The notes: a model not told the origin generated them from the sequence alone. DNA of 64,000 bases from Aselliscus stoliczkanus (GCA_033961575.1 CM066731.1:129697001-129761000); one strand, 5' to 3'. Counted from the stretch's first letter, positions 38,416-51,600 are shown. Made by a program: numbers and translations.

Positions 38416-38530
38416 GGCTGGCCGAGTGGCGTGGTGGTTAAGAGCTGGCTTGGGATGCCAGCGGCCCCGGTTCGGATCCCACATATGAGGGCCAATGACA
38501 CTGCTCTCTAAAAAAAAAAAAGAAAAAAGA
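38416..38530 (+). mobile_element. tRNA-derived SINE, best-preserved copy
   Basis: The A-box TGGCCGAGTGG (38419-38429) and the B-box GGTTCGGATCC (38469-38479) are both intact. The A-box resembles class II tRNAs (serine/leucine type), and the tail is A-rich. The flanks 'aagagggatttttcag' and 'aaaaggggcttttacag' look like a diverged target-site duplication. The body is the same as in 5003-5125, 51601-51702 and 58688-58785. Confidence 0.9.
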
Positions 38531-38539
38531 TAAAAGGGG

Positions 38540-40350
38540 CTTTTACAGCCAGCGGTGGTAAGTAGGTGGCACCTAGTTTTGATTACAAATATGCCTGCGA
38601 TCCTCCTTCAATAGATGGGTTATAATGCTGTTTGGAGAAATGCTCTAAGCAGCGTCTTCCTCACTTACCTGCAGGTTCATAACTAATGCCCCCTGTGGTA
38701 CAGGGAAAGAGAGTTGGCACACACCTTCCATGGATTTTTCATCTGTGTTCTAGATCCAGTGAAAGAATGACTATGATTATAATTGCTCTCATGGTCGAAA
38801 GCAAATAAAGGAGCTCGTCCATGAACTGAAAAGGAATCTATTTTGATATTCCTTAAATGACACCAGAGAGCCGCCATTGCCTATAATCTCTAAGTTGTGC
38901 TCAGTACCAACAGCAGCATGAGTTTTCTTGCAGTTAGTCTGGAAAGCCTGGGTTTCGTATAACTGGATCTGCCCTTCAGTAACGGAGAAGAGGCCCAAGA
39001 GCGCCTGCAAACATTAAAGGGTACCACGGTGGTCAGAGAGAGGCCGATTTACATTGGTGTGTAGGAGACCTAGAGGATGTCACCAAGACCAGAAGTACGG
39101 CTGAGATTTTTTCTGCTTGTCTATGGCTCGAAGATACTTGGGAGAAATTTGGGTTAGAAAGAGAACACATCTGTGACCAGATGTTTATGGAAATCTAAGT
39201 ATAAATGCTTAACTCTCAAGTAACTCTCTGTATGTGTCTTAAGTCACAAGCCCTCAAAGGCAGAAACCCTGTATTACTTTTAGTCCCAGCTCCTAGGCAA
39301 GGCCTGTTTAAGCCCTCAATACACATCTGTTAGATGGCAAACTCCCGCCAGCCAGTTCTATGGCTTCTAAAGTCCAAAATAATCAGTTGGTTCAGGCATG
39401 TACTTTTTTTTTCCCCCCACATAAAGAGCTTTACAAGTATGCTATGGAAAGATTTTTGCTCCCAGATCAGTCTTTTTAGGTGCTTTGATAAATAGTGCAG
39501 CACCATCATTTTTAAGTCTGAAGGCCTTCATTGGAAATCTCTGGAAGATAATGTATTCCTTCCAGGGAAGTTACAAGGGTTAAATGAGATAATTCACAGT
39601 TTCCACAGGCACTTTGCTGCAACATAATAAATGTTAGCTTCTTGTCTCCTTTCAAACACAACAATTTAAGAAAAAATATAACATAATACACAATCGGAGA
39701 GTAAGGTAATAAAATCCAAAAGCTTTTGAAGTTTATTAAAGTTGAATATTCTTGCCTAGATATAGTTTTGGGTTATTTGTTTAAATGTAGCATAAATCAA
39801 GCTAAGAATCCATCCAAACAACTTTTTCAATTAATTTTGGCACAAATAGAGCTAGTTTGCTCATTATGTTTTTACTGTCGGGAATCCTGGTTTCTAGCTT
39901 CATTTATGACTCTAGGAAAAGCTTTTTGGTCTGATCTAATGTGCCTTCTGAGAACTATTAGACTTGAGTGGATTTCAGAGAAGAATTCTGTGAAAGTTGT
40001 GACTATTATTTCAGGTCTATGTTGCTCTTAAAAAATAAAGACATCGGTGCATATGTAAATTTTTAAGATAATTAAAATTATGTTGACTAATCCCTAACAT
40101 TTGTAGGATTATCCGAAGATTATAATAGTAATGAAATAAAATTATTTCAGGTTTTATGCTATAGGATTATGCCTACTTCTTTATTTCCAGGTAGGAAAAT
40201 ACAACATAAGTTAAATGGCAAATTTCTATCAGCATTGTTCAGTCTCTGAAAGAAGAATTTTAGTCCTTAGGACTATCATATAGGACTAATTTTTACTGAG
40301 TTCCTCATTTGTTCCAGACAACCAGAAGTAAATTATTAAAAAATAGGAAA
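38540..40350. other. Mostly unassigned DNA with L2/MIR-like tails
   Basis: Weak L2/MIR-like 3' tails appear near 39240-39345 and 39575-39645 ('gggttaaatgagataattca'). No gene recognised. Confidence 0.4.
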
Positions 40351-40368
40351 GGAGGATTGTTCAGCTTT

Positions 40369-40960
40369 TTTTAAAATTAAATTTTATTGGGGTGACAATG
40401 GTTAGTAAAATTACATGGGTTTCAGGTGTACAATTCTGTAATATATCATGTATATATCACATTGTGTGTTCACCACCCAGAGTCAGTTCTCCTCCCATCA
40501 CCTTGTATTTGACCCCTTTTACTCTCATCTACCACCACCCCCTTTATCCTCTGGTAACCTCTAAATTATTGTGTGTGCCTCTGAGTTTTTGTTTCTTTAT
40601 TTGTTTGTCTTGTTGCTTTGTTGTTTTCAGTTTTATATCCCACATATCACTGAAATCATATGGTTCTTGACTTTTTCTGTCTGATTTATTTCACTTAGCA
40701 TAATAATCTCAACATCCATCTGTGATTGGTACAGCTGCTACGGAAGGCAGTGTGGAGGTTCCTCAAAAAATTGAGAATAGAGTTACCATATGACCCAGCA
40801 ATACCTCTTTTGGGTATCTACCCCAAAAAATATGAAAACATTTATCCGTACAGATCTATGTGCTCTGAGATTCATTGCAGCTTTATTTACGGTGGCCAAG
40901 ACATGGAAACAATTAAAGTGTCCTTCAATAGATGATTGGATAAAGAAGATGTAGTAGTTG

Positions 40961-41004
<44 letters not shown>

Positions 41005-41037
41005 ACACACAATGGAATACTATTCTGCCATAAGAAA
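40369..41037 (-). mobile_element. 5'-inverted (twin-primed) L1 with target-site duplication
   Basis: The 3' part (40369-40715) is read on the minus strand, with the L1 tail 'ttttattggggtgacaatgg' at the left. The other part (about 40720-41037) is ORF2 C-terminal sequence read on the plus strand, encoding PYDPAIPLLGIYPKKYEN and MCSEIHCSFIYGGQDMET. Target-site duplications GGATTGTTCAGCTTT (40354-40368) and GGATTTTTCAGCTTT (41038-41052) bound the whole, proving one insertion event. A (TATC)n tract sits inside at 40961-41004. Confidence 0.9.
40961..41004 (+). repeat. (TATC)n microsatellite inside the L1
   Basis: About eleven near-perfect tetranucleotide units lie within the inverted ORF2 segment, so they expanded after or at insertion. 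Confidence 0.9.
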
Positions 41038-41052
41038 GGATTTTTCAGCTTT

Positions 41053-42310
41053 AATGAAGCTTATTTCCTAAAATTTATAGTTATCTCTACAGCAGTTTAG
41101 GCAGAAAGACCAAAGTTAATTGATGAATCAGAAATTATAAAGTCTGCCAGGATGATATTGCTATTTCATACAGTACTAAATATTAAAGGTTTAAAATTTT
41201 TATTAAAAAACTACTCCCTAGATTTTTAAAGCTTCTAGCGTTTATTTCAAATCTGAAATTTTAGCAATTTTGATAGTTGAGCTCTAAATTTGTTTATATT
41301 TGAATGTAATTTTTTTTAATAAGCCTTTGGCAATATCAGCCTCAACAGGAATACAGAAGAAATACATTGACTTCATGTTTAAAAATATCAAAGGACTTAA
41401 GATACTCACAGTTCAAAATACATTAAAAGAAGTATTTCCTTCCGTTTGTAAAAATGGCTAGATTGAAATTACACTTTTAAGAAACAATTTTAATACTCAT
41501 GATGAATATGAAACAGTATAATTTAATGATGAATTGATATTCTATTAAAATATCTAAAGACCTCTTAAAATGGGGTTAAAATGGTTGCAAGATTACCTAA
41601 AAGGATTTCAGTGTTTTGCATTAATTTCTGGAAATTGTAATGAAAAGGTCAGCAATTGTAATCAGAAAATCTTTAAAGCACAAGTGGGTTTCTGTTCTGT
41701 TGTATTATAAAGCTTCTCAAAACTGTCACATTGTTTAAGTCCCATTAGAAAGACTAGAATCAGCTAAAGTCAAAGTTGCAAAATATAAATAGGTAAACTT
41801 CATATTTACTGCCTAGAACTTCCTTATTTTGTGTTCTTTTTATGTTCCTGATGTGAGTACGCCATGATCCCCATTGAATATAGACATACAGTGCTCATAT
41901 ATAGCCCTCTATAGCAAAAGAGTGGATAAGAGATAGCCATAAATGTATTCAAACAAGTACGCTGGTGATTTATTGTATGCCTTTGTCTGAGAAATTAAAA
42001 AACAAGTTTTCTTTGCTGCTATCAGTGATCACAGAAGGCAGGTATCTAAAAATACAAATCCTATACTTTGCATCAACTTGATAGCTGTTTTTATAGGTGG
42101 CATGAATTACCGAGGCAAAGGAAGGTCTTGTGGATTACCTAGTCCAATTTATTTATGGAGGTGGTGGTGGTGGGTAGTTGGTGGGTGGGGTTGGACCCTG
42201 AGGTCCAGAAAGGATGCAGTTTTACGAGCCTCACAGATAGAGTGTCAGAGGAAGACTGAAACCCAGGCTGTGGAATGCTAGCACAGAGCCCAGTCCTGTG
42301 AAAAGCAGTG
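41053..42310. other. Unassigned AT-rich DNA
   Basis: Nothing recognised. A G-rich run (42160-42200) resembles a microsatellite. Confidence 0.4.
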
Positions 42311-42314
42311 TGTC

Positions 42315-42510
42315 ATGCGCTGATGAAAATCTCAGGCTCTGGAGGGAGACCTTCTGGGTTTAATTTTGGCTCCCGTGCAGCCCTGGCTATTTATTTAACC
42401 TGTACTTCTGTACCTGTATCTACCTCACAGTTTTGGGAAGGAGATTAAATGAACTAGGTGGAGTTTAAGATAGCCTGGCATGGTGAGCACTCCACAGACG
42501 TTAACAATAA
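42315..42510 (+). repeat. MIR SINE
   Basis: It contains 'tctggagggagaccttctgg', 'gtacctgtatctacctcac' and 'ggagattaaatgaactagg', the MIR order in sense orientation. Confidence 0.65.
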
Positions 42511-42514
42511 AACC

Positions 42515-43650
42515 ACGTGGCTTTGAGGAGGCTGGTATGCTTTGCCATTTGACCTATACTTAGTCATTTCAGTAACTATTAGTTTCAGCCCATGCTGTAG
42601 TGCTCTATGTTTTACTTTTTCATCCCATTAGAGATGTTATTCCTATTGACCTATGACATGACCCGTGAATAAAATGCCATTAAAGCCACCATAAAAAGAA
42701 GCGCTGGGCTATATATCTTTGATACTTGTATATATTAAACTGAGGCTCCTGTAAGTCAGCACTTTTAAGCATGGAGTAGAGAAGTCTTTGGAAGGATTCT
42801 TGCTTCCCGTTTCCAGGGAAACAGACATTTAGTTTACTTGATATTTCCCAAATGGACCCTATTAGTGTGGTGAAGTAACCCTTGATTTTGTTTCTTTTGC
42901 ACCTACTAATTGCTGCTGCTGCTGAAACGAGGACATGCTCCCTAACCTCCTGCTAGTATGAAGACAGCTTGAGTGGCTGGAGCTAGAACTGCACTTTAGT
43001 TTTGTTTTTGTTTTTTCTATTTTTGGTTGGCAGATATTTCATCTCTATAGCTGTGTTAACCCATAAACTTTTTGTTTTAGGAATTTTTCAAGTGTTTCCA
43101 GAAATGTAGTACTTTGATTTTTTTCTCCAGTGACTGTGAGTTATAGTTGACATGGATGCTAAATTGTTTTAAACTTGACATATCATTAATAGATGTTCCA
43201 TGGCACGGCCTCAGTGGATTACATTACTCTCTGACAGAGGAATTTTTTTTTAAAGAAATACTGCCCCCGTGTGTTGTAATATGGCACATTATTGAAAGAG
43301 GGTAATCTAAGAAAGAAAAGCTTGTCAATTCTCTTAATTCTCCTTAAGAATAGCAGATCTCACTTAGAAAGAATGTTAAATAATGTGTACTGTAGTGTGT
43401 CTAATGATTTTTTACACATTAACAAGTAATAGCAGAAAAACAACATAGGATGCCTATTTCTATTGTCTAGTATTAACAGGGAGGAACATTAACTTTGCAT
43501 TTTAGAAAGATTATAATCTATCTTTAGTGAATTGTTTTGTGTCTTTGTTTTGGTTTTCACATACCATTTTACCTTCAAGAAATACTACAAACATATTAAT
43601 TGATTTGTAATTGTGCTTTACAAATGACAAAGGCCTTTTGCTCATATGTC
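42515..43650. other. Unassigned DNA
   Basis: Nothing recognised. Confidence 0.4.
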
Positions 43651-43654
43651 CTCA

Positions 43655-43900
43655 TTTAGTCCTTAAATAAACTGTGTTGAGAAGTACTGCTATTTTTTTT
43701 TCACTTTATAGAAGAAAAAAATGAACAAGAAAGTTGAATAACTTACTCAAATGCATACAATTAGAAAGTGTAATTGGGAAGAACTTAAGGAAATTTAAAT
43801 AATGTACTCAAACTCATATAGTTATGATCTTGTCACCATAAATGCTGAACCCTTTATATTATAAAGCAGTGACTACTGAGACATTCATAGTTAGTATAGC
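43655..43900 (-). repeat. Diverged MIR-like fragment
   Basis: It resembles a MIR in reverse, with 'cctcatttagtccttaaa' and 'gaataacttactcaaatgca'. It is heavily diverged. Confidence 0.4.
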
Positions 43901-44489
43901 AGTCATACTGCTTACATTGTGGAACTAGAATCTTGAAATTATTAACTGGCCTGAGGTTCTGTTGCAATTTCACAGTTCTGTATTATTTATCTCTTTCTTA
44001 AATCTCACAGTGTTAGATTGTTGTGTATGTCATTTGATCAGTTTAATTCGTGGGTTAATCAGCATTGGAAAAGAGTTCCGAGAAAGAAAAAAAATCAAAT
44101 GGGCATGCTTGTGTTTTGTAATTGGAAGTATATTATTTTAGTTCAGAGAAATCATTGAATAAATTACTCAGAGGGATATTCTAGCATACAAAATATGCTA
44201 GAATAACACACAAACCAAGTATTATGCAGCTAAACTTTTTTTTTCCCCCCATGAATGAATAAATTCCCATGGTTAAACTTTTCAATAATACTGGAAAAGG
44301 AATTAAAAGGTTAAGGATCTTTATTCCCTGCCAAAATCCCATTTTTTCCCCCCAGAAATAAACACTGTTAGCAGTGTGGTATACATTTTTCCAGCCTATT
44401 TTCTACCCATTTACATATATTTGCATTGGTTTTTGAGGTCATGTGTGGGATCCATTTGTAAATATTGTTTATTGTCTTTTTTTTCACTT

Positions 44490-44757
44490 AAAAAATCTCT
44501 TTCTCCCTTCCTCCCTTCCTTCCTTCTTCTCTTCCTTTTATTTCTTTCCTCCTTTCCTCCCTCCTCCTTTCTTTGTCTTCTTTTTTTCTTCTTTCTCTCT
44601 TTCCAATCATCCATTTTTTCTTCCATTTCTTTCTATCCTACCTCTCTCCTTTATTCCTTTGCTCCCTGACTTCTCTCTTTCCTTTTCTCTGTTTCTCTCC
44701 CACTCCCTCCCTTCCTTTCTGCTTTCCTCCATTCTTCCTTCCTTCTTCTTTCCTTAG
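44490..44757 (+). repeat. Polypyrimidine tract (TTCC/TTCT)n
   Basis: About 270 bp are almost pure C and T, with (CTTCC)-like units. All long open frames here on either strand (Ser/Phe/Leu/Pro or Lys/Glu/Arg) are low-complexity artefacts. Confidence 0.9.
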
Positions 44758-45784
44758 AGTGAAGGAGGTTTATTACGGAGCAGAGCCACTCAGGATCAAC
44801 ACCTGCGGAAGAGAGGGGACGGAAGCAGGAAGGACTGGAGGGAGGAATTGGGCTGCTGTGCGGGTCTCCTGACAGCCTCGGCTGACCCCATTGGGAGCTA
44901 AATGGCCTTCCAAAGTTGTCCCAAGTTTGTCCAAAATACTTGAGCCTATATCTCTGCCTTGATCAATCATCAGATGTGGGCTGCTCTTTGACCTTGAATA
45001 AGGTGCCTCTCTTCAGTTGGGCCACTCCCTGGAGGGCCTGAGAGATGGAGGTTGCCTGCTGACAGCTCTCCAGCTGTTGGAGCAACCAGCCCTTCTTTGC
45101 AGGGGACCCTGGGGAACTTCACTGTGTCCTCCCCAATTTCCTACATGCTTAGCACTTTCCCTCACTATTTCTCGTACCATCTTCTGAGGACATGCTTCTT
45201 CCTGAAGTGCATCCTTTAGAATTTCCTTTAGTAAGGGCATATTTCTTCCTCATTTTAAACAGGTTACAAAAGTCTAGCTAACTGTTCTGTGTTTTTTCCT
45301 TCACAACACTTTGAAGATATAATTTCATTATCTTATATCTTGTATTACTACTGTTTAGAAGCCTCCTGTCGGGTTGTCATTCCTTTTTATGTAATCTGTT
45401 TTTTCTTTTTGGCTGCTTTTAAGATTTCTTTTTGTCTTTAGTATTCTGCTCTTTCAGTGTAATACGTCAAGTGGATTTCTTTTTATTTATCCTGCTTATG
45501 TTGTCATTTTTTCCTTCTGTGTCATCTCCATTTAAAAAAAAAATACAGGCATATGCTACATCTTTTCATTCTATTACCTATGCCTTCCTATTTCCTCCCC
45601 CTCTCTCTTTCTCTGTCCCCTTTTCTCTCTCAGTAACTTTAAGTTTTGATACAAATTCTAATCTCTAGAAAGTTGCAAAAATAGTAAAACTCACTCCCAT
45701 ATACCCTTTACCAGGCTTCACTAATAGCTTATATTTGTACCCATTTGCTTTATCATTAGTATTCTTTTTCTCTTTATGAGTGAG

Positions 45785-45789
45785 TATGT

Positions 45790-45823
<34 letters not shown>
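45785..45823 (+). repeat. (TG)n microsatellite
   Basis: A nearly pure TG tract at the left edge of the MaLR-like LTR. Confidence 0.9.
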
Positions 45824-45825
<2 letters not shown>

Positions 45826-45828
45826 ATT

Positions 45829-46085
45829 TTATTACTGTTGCTACATAATACATTCCTCCCCCAAAGTTAGTAGCATTAAAAACCCTTTATTATACAGATG
45901 GATTCTATGCATCAAGAATTTGGATAGGGCACAGTGGGTATGCCTTGTGCCTGCTCATTGTGTTTGGAAGACTGAAAGGCTAGATGTTGGGATTACCTGC
46001 AGGCTTGCTCACTCACCTGTTGCCAGTTAATGTGGAATAAAGGCTGCTGGAGACTCAGAGCCTGTCCACGTCGGCCTCTCCATGT
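45829..46085 (+). repeat. MaLR-like (MLT1-type) LTR
   Basis: It contains 'tactgttgctacataataca', 'ttagtagcattaaaa', 'atttggatagggcacagtgg' and 'ttgccagttaatgtgg'. The group is as at 10968-11440. Confidence 0.55.
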
Positions 46086-46574
46086 CATCTCTCTCTCTTT
46101 ATCTAAGGATTTGGATCCTTTCATTTTGGGCTTGTTAATATCATCTTATTTTATGTTCTTCTATTTTCTTTTTTCCTTCTTTTCTTCTTATTTTTCTGCC
46201 TTTTGTGGTTTAACTGTGTTTTAATTACACTTTGTAGAAAAATTTCCTCTGGCTATTTGAAAGTTGCACACTCTATCTTCTTGTGGAGGGTACCCTAAAT
46301 TTTTTGAACACACACAAGATTGGTGCATCTGCTTATGTTCTTCTAACAGGGTCTAAAATTAATGTAAAGAAAGCTTTAGGCACTTTGTCCTTAATGTTTT
46401 CTCTCCTACCTTCTGTTACACTCTAATGTTAAGATCCTCTGGTTTATAGACCAGATTGTCAATCATTCTATGTGCGTTATGCTTCAAGAATTATTCTGGC
46501 TAGATTAAGTACGCTATTTATTATTATGTACTATTTCTTTAAATTGACCTTAATTCAACTCACTTATTTTATGT

Positions 46575-47170
46575 CACCTTATTTTAATCAATAATGCTTT
46601 TGAAAATATAAGTGGCATGCCAGTTTTTATATACATATATGTCATATATAAATTGTATATGTAATGCTTTTTTAAAATTTTAATGGTTATTTCATATGTA
46701 TAATAACCAATAAAATGAAAATGATTCTTCTATCACCTGAAATCCTATTACAGCATATTTTATCAGTGCTGTACTTTGAGAAGTTCTGTTCTTACGAGTG
46801 CAGTGCTCACTCTCTCTGCATTCTGTACACGTGAGTATCCAACTAAGCACCAACTCCCTCCCTCGCTCCCTCCTTTCCCACCTGCTGTTTACCCATCCAT
46901 TCTTGTATTCATTTCTCTACCGTCTAGTGCCCTGTACTGTGCTATGGACATGATAGCACTTGACGAGGGTTGGTTGAATAATGGATTTGGTGCTTTTGAA
47001 AAATGACTTGAGGCATCATTTCTATTTAATTTCTCTTTTCCATTTCTATTTACATTTTAGCCAGTATTTAAAAGTCTGGCAAACAGGCAGAGATGACAAT
47101 TGTGCCATGCAGTGTACTGAGTTTCTCTAAAAATAAAAATAAAATTCTTAGATATGATAAAAATCAAACC
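46575..47170. other. Unassigned DNA
   Basis: Nothing recognised. Confidence 0.4.
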
Positions 47171-47184
47171 CATCCATGGTGGTT

Positions 47185-47187
<3 letters not shown>

Positions 47188-47225
<38 letters not shown>

Positions 47226-47343
47226 CTGAGCCATCTGGCAGCTCAACGGCAACTCAGCTTGGGCTGGCCTCGAACCGCTGTTGCTCAGAGCTCAGCTCGC
47301 ACTCTTGAGTGAGCTCTTAACCAACTGAGCCATTCGGCCGGCT
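47188..47343 (-). mobile_element. Ves-like tRNA-derived SINE
   Basis: Read on the minus strand it begins GGAGCCGGCCGAATGGCTC, has an A-box-like TGGCTCAGTTGG and a B-box GGTTCGAGGCC, and ends in a long poly(A) (T-run 47191-47223). Exact 14-bp target-site duplications CCATGGTGGTTTTT lie at 47174-47187 and 47344-47357. It is a different SINE family from the GGCTGGCCGAGTGGC group and resembles the bat Ves SINE. Confidence 0.9.
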
Positions 47344-47384
47344 CCATGGTGGTTTTTTAAAAAAATATTTTTATGTAGCTGAGA

Positions 47385-47490
47385 ATACTGAGACTAAATG
47401 ATGTGAAGTAATTTACCAGAGACTCAGAGTTAATTTGTCCTAGAATTTGATTTTGAACCCCGGCTACTTGACTACTAAGTCAATTCCTAA
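47385..47490 (-). repeat. MIR-like SINE fragment
   Basis: The blocks 'gctgagaatactgagactaa' and 'gattttgaaccccggct' fit a reversed MIR. Confidence 0.6.
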
Positions 47491-47499
47491 AAGATACTT

Positions 47500-50195
47500 C
47501 CCAACCACCAGCTTAGAGAGTAGGGGGCCGAAGTTTGGTTGGCCTGTTGTGCACTGTCCATTCCTCTTTCCTTTCTCTCGCCAACACATTTCCCCGTCCT
47601 GTACTCACACACAATACCAATGCTCTATTTTCTACATCACCCCTGGGAATTGAGGTAGAGACTGTGTTTGTAATTACACTATAATTTAGAATAGGTAATA
47701 AAAACCCCACACTTTGGCTTATTTTTCCACTTTACTGTGGTTGAACAAACATTTGGATATTTTACAGTTTAGTAGAAAGGTCATATATTTTGTTATTTGT
47801 ATCATTTGTATTACAGAAACACAGCACACCTCATCCATGGAGACTACAGTTTGGGTTTTGTAATCAAATAAAGATTGCATTAAAACCTCTGGAAAAAATG
47901 CATTTCTTTGACTTTGTATTCAAAAGCTCTTTTCTATAAGATGATTTATATCTGGCAAAAGAGGCCCGGCTCTGATTGAAAAGCAATCAGATGAGAGCAG
48001 TATGCATTCAGTAATTCTGTGTAATCTGACAAGCTCTTCCCGGCTCACCCCCACTGAGCACGGTGGACAGCTTTCCTAGGAAGAGATCAGCTGTAATTTA
48101 TTCTCATGCCAAAGACAAATTCCTGCTGTGGCTTCCAGTACAGAGAATTTAATAAGAGGAGCCATCTTTTATAAAAGTACGTACAATCCCTTTATTTCTT
48201 TCACTGATTAACCTGATGCTCTTTTAGTTTTCACAAAGGTCTCCCAACCATTGAAATATTACGCTGTGAAAATTATGTCTTAAAGCTTTTCTCCAGAGTA
48301 TTCATGACGGGTGAACAAAATAAATTATTTCTGAACTTAAGAATCAGGGCTACCCCTTTGCAAAACAGAAGCTTGCCTTTCACGTGCCCCGCGTTTGTTG
48401 TGGACATGAACGTGGGTTTTTTTCTGTACCTCTCCAGCCCTCGCATACGTGCATGTGCTAGTGTACACGTGTATGCACCCACCTCCATCTCTCTCTTCCT
48501 CTTCCTCCTCCTTTTTGGTTTAGTGGTGCTTGGTCCTTGTTTTAAGTCTTTTTCTGGTCTCTGACCGGCCACTGATGACCTAACCCCCACAGGTCAGTGG
48601 TAACCCTTTGACTACCCAAGTCTTATGTGTTCATGCTCCCTTTCTCTGCACCTCTTTTTCTTTCTTCAACACCTACTTTAATACTAGGTTTGTTTTGTAG
48701 CTCAGCTCGTACAGTAGGTGCTCTCACTTTATCCAATGGCAGTTAGTTAATCTTCTAAATACACTATGACTGTCATGCTAACGATAAAAGAAACTAGAGG
48801 ATGATATCTTATTTTCTATAGCATGTGAACTTTCCTATATGAATTTATAATTTAGGTTCTGGGAATGGAACATGTTAGGCAGAAAGAAAAAGTCTGGTAG
48901 AAGCAATCACTTTGGGAATTTGTGTGGTCTGATGATGATGTCCCTTAAGGCACATTTTATATATAGCCTCTGGTAATAGGGGGGCGGTGTATTACACTGG
49001 CTGCATTAAAATTTCCGAAAGAAACTGGGTCATCAGATATTATGCCATTGCCAGGGCAAGTCTCCTGCCCTCTTTCTCTTCCTTCTTTTTCCTTCTCTTC
49101 TTTCCCTCTCTCCTTCCTGCAGTCATCATTACTTTCCCACTATTTTCTGAATTATATCACTGTTTAAGCTTTGATTTCTTTGCTCTGACTGTGGATTAAG
49201 CCTTTGATATTTTGACCAATTTTCCAACTTTATTTTCTCAATTTCCTATCTTTATCCTTAGCTCTTCTCTGATATTTATTCAATTTAAATTTAAATATTC
49301 ATTTTAAAGATCTAATTGTTCAAAATCAATGGGATCATGCCAAGTCAGTCTGTAATGCAATTAATATAGATAGCAAATATGGATAATTGCAGTTAAAAAA
49401 ATATGCTTTTAATTATTTTTCCCCTTAAATCTGGGTAATTTCTTTAATGTTCCATTTCAATCCTGCTTCTAGAGGAAGCATCAGATATAAAATTTAAATA
49501 TTTAAGAGTCTGTATGGGAACTGATGTGTCAAATTTGTGAGCACACCAATTTTAGGCTCAGGAAATAATATATATGTTTTAATTAGCAAGAGTAGCTACT
49601 ATCATTTAAATTTATACTAATAAGATGTTCATCATATTGTTCAAAAGAATATTTACAATGTTATAATATATGTTTAATAATAATCAGTAAATAATATTAT
49701 TTAAAATATCAAAACTTTGGAAGCACCCCACATGCTTAATATTGAATGGGAGGTTAAGAAAATGATACATGTGGAATATATTACCTTTAAATTATTTAAG
49801 GAGAGTTTTTATCCCCTGTATGGTCTTGATATTTTTCTTTACAATTGAAATGTTCAACAAATTATTTATTTATTTTTTAACTAAAGTTCATAATGGTCTG
49901 GTATGAAGACCAGCTAGAAGTCCTAACTCCTACAGGATTAGGCATTGAACAACTTTTCAAATTATTGGTCAAAAATCAAGTTTTATAGTTGGAACAATAT
50001 TTTAAAAAGAGATTAAGATTCTATATAGCAATCCATGAATAGAGAGCTACTCCATTGATTAGCAAGACTGAAAGTAGATACTATAAATTTCTTAGAGCAA
50101 ATATCCTCTTGTTTCCACCATGATGCTTACATTTTGGAAAAAAACACATTAGCCTTTGATTTCCTCTGTAACAGATTAAATGCAAACTATGGAAC
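47500..50195. other. Unassigned DNA
   Basis: No repeat family or exon recognised. The segment 47930-48200 is moderately GC-rich and repeat-free, which makes it a candidate for conservation testing. Confidence 0.4.
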
Positions 50196-50199
50196 ACAG

Positions 50200-51588
50200 C
50201 TCTTATATTCAGCGAGTTTTAATAAACTCATTCACCCATGTAATCTAACCATGTAACCCTAATAAGATGCAGAATATTTTCATTATCCCAGAAACTTCCT
50301 TTATATCCCGTTTCAGTTAATCTCCACAACCCCTGAGGCAATGGCTGCTCTGAATTTTTTCACCACAAATTAGTTTTGCACATTCTAGAAAGTCATATAA
50401 AGTGCAGTCCTACAGTATGTACTCTTTTATGTCTGGTGTCTTTCACTCAGCATGTTTCTGATTCATGCATACTTTTGTGTGTGACAGTAACTGATTCCTT
50501 CATATTGTTGAGTTGTATTCCATTGTTTGCTTATTCATTTGCCTGGTCAATGGACATTTGGGTTGCTCTTAGCTTTTGACTATTATGAATAAAGCTGATA
50601 AGAATATTCTTGTGCAAGGCTGTTTGAGGATATGTATTTTCACTTGAATAAATATTTAGAATTGGTGGATAATATTGTAAGAGCTCGTTCAATGTTTGGA
50701 GAAACTGCCAAATCATTTTCCAAAGTAATTATACAATTTTATACTCTACCAGCAATGTAGGATAATACCGATTGCTTGACATTTTCATCAAAATTTGGTG
50801 TTATTAGCCTTTTTAATTGTAGCCCTTCTCATGAGTATGTAGTCAGGTCTGATGGTGGTTTTAATTTGCATTTCCCTAATGACTAATGAACATTATTAGC
50901 CTTTCTAATATCTTCCTTATTGTCTCTTAGTCTTGTCAATTTTTATATCATTTTATTCTTTATCAAGTATATGTATCATAAATATATATTTTTTTAAGTC
51001 TGAGGCCCATTAGTTCATTTCTTAAGACTTTCATTGATGCAGATGATTTTTAATGTTGGTAAAGTATACTTTATCCTTGTTAATCACTGATGTTTTCAGT
51101 GACCTGAGAAATTTTGCTTACCTCAAGGTTATAAAAGATATATGATATATATTTTTAGTAGCGTTATTTATTTATTTATTTTAGTTTTTATGTTTAGGTT
51201 TGTAATCCATATAAACCTTAATTTTTATATATGGTACAGATTAGATATGTGACTCTTTTTCATATAGATACCCAGTTATTCATATTTATTGAAAAGATTT
51301 TACTTTCCCTTTGGCACTTTTGTTGGAAATCAACTGATCACATAAGTGTGGGGCTCTTTCTGTGTTCTACACCACTGAGCTATTTGCCTAACTGTCCTCA
51401 AAACCAACTGTCTTGATTACTGTAGCTTTCAAATCAACTAGTCTTGAACTCCTGTGGCGAGAATCTACTTTGTTAAGACTGTTTTTTGTTTTATGACTCA
51501 GCATATAGCTCCATGTGCACTAAAAAGACTGTGTAGTCCTTATTGGTTAGGTGTCATTTAGGTTACTTTGATGGTGGTTTTCAAAGCT
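50200..51588 (-). mobile_element. Old L1 (L1M-type), antisense
   Basis: Reverse-complemented ORF2 C-terminal blocks appear: 'gttgtattccattgtttgc', 'tgaataaagctgataagaat', 'ggagaaactgccaaatcatt' and 'aatttgcatttccctaatga'. It is diverged, with no open frame. It probably continues to 51876 beyond the SINE. Confidence 0.7.
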
Positions 51589-51600
51589 TTATTGCTTTCT

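Larger units (their letters stand above)
44220..46570 (-). mobile_element. Old L1 tract, antisense, interrupted
   Basis: Several pieces look like reverse-complemented old L1: 44240-44480, 45280-45530 ('ggctgcttttaagatttct'), 45640-45775 ('agaaagttgcaaaaatag', 'atatacccttta') and part of 46100-46560. Between them lie a CT-rich tract (44490-44757), an unrecognised segment (44760-45260) and a MaLR-like LTR (45829-46085). I cannot say whether this was one element or several. Confidence 0.5.

Noticed and set aside
38416..38530. Possible functional tRNA gene (A and B boxes present)
   Set aside because: It has an A-rich tail, likely target-site duplications and several related copies in the window, so it is a tRNA-derived SINE and not a tRNA gene.
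44376..44872. Overlapping Ser/Phe/Leu/Pro frames
   Set aside because: These are translations of a polypyrimidine tract.
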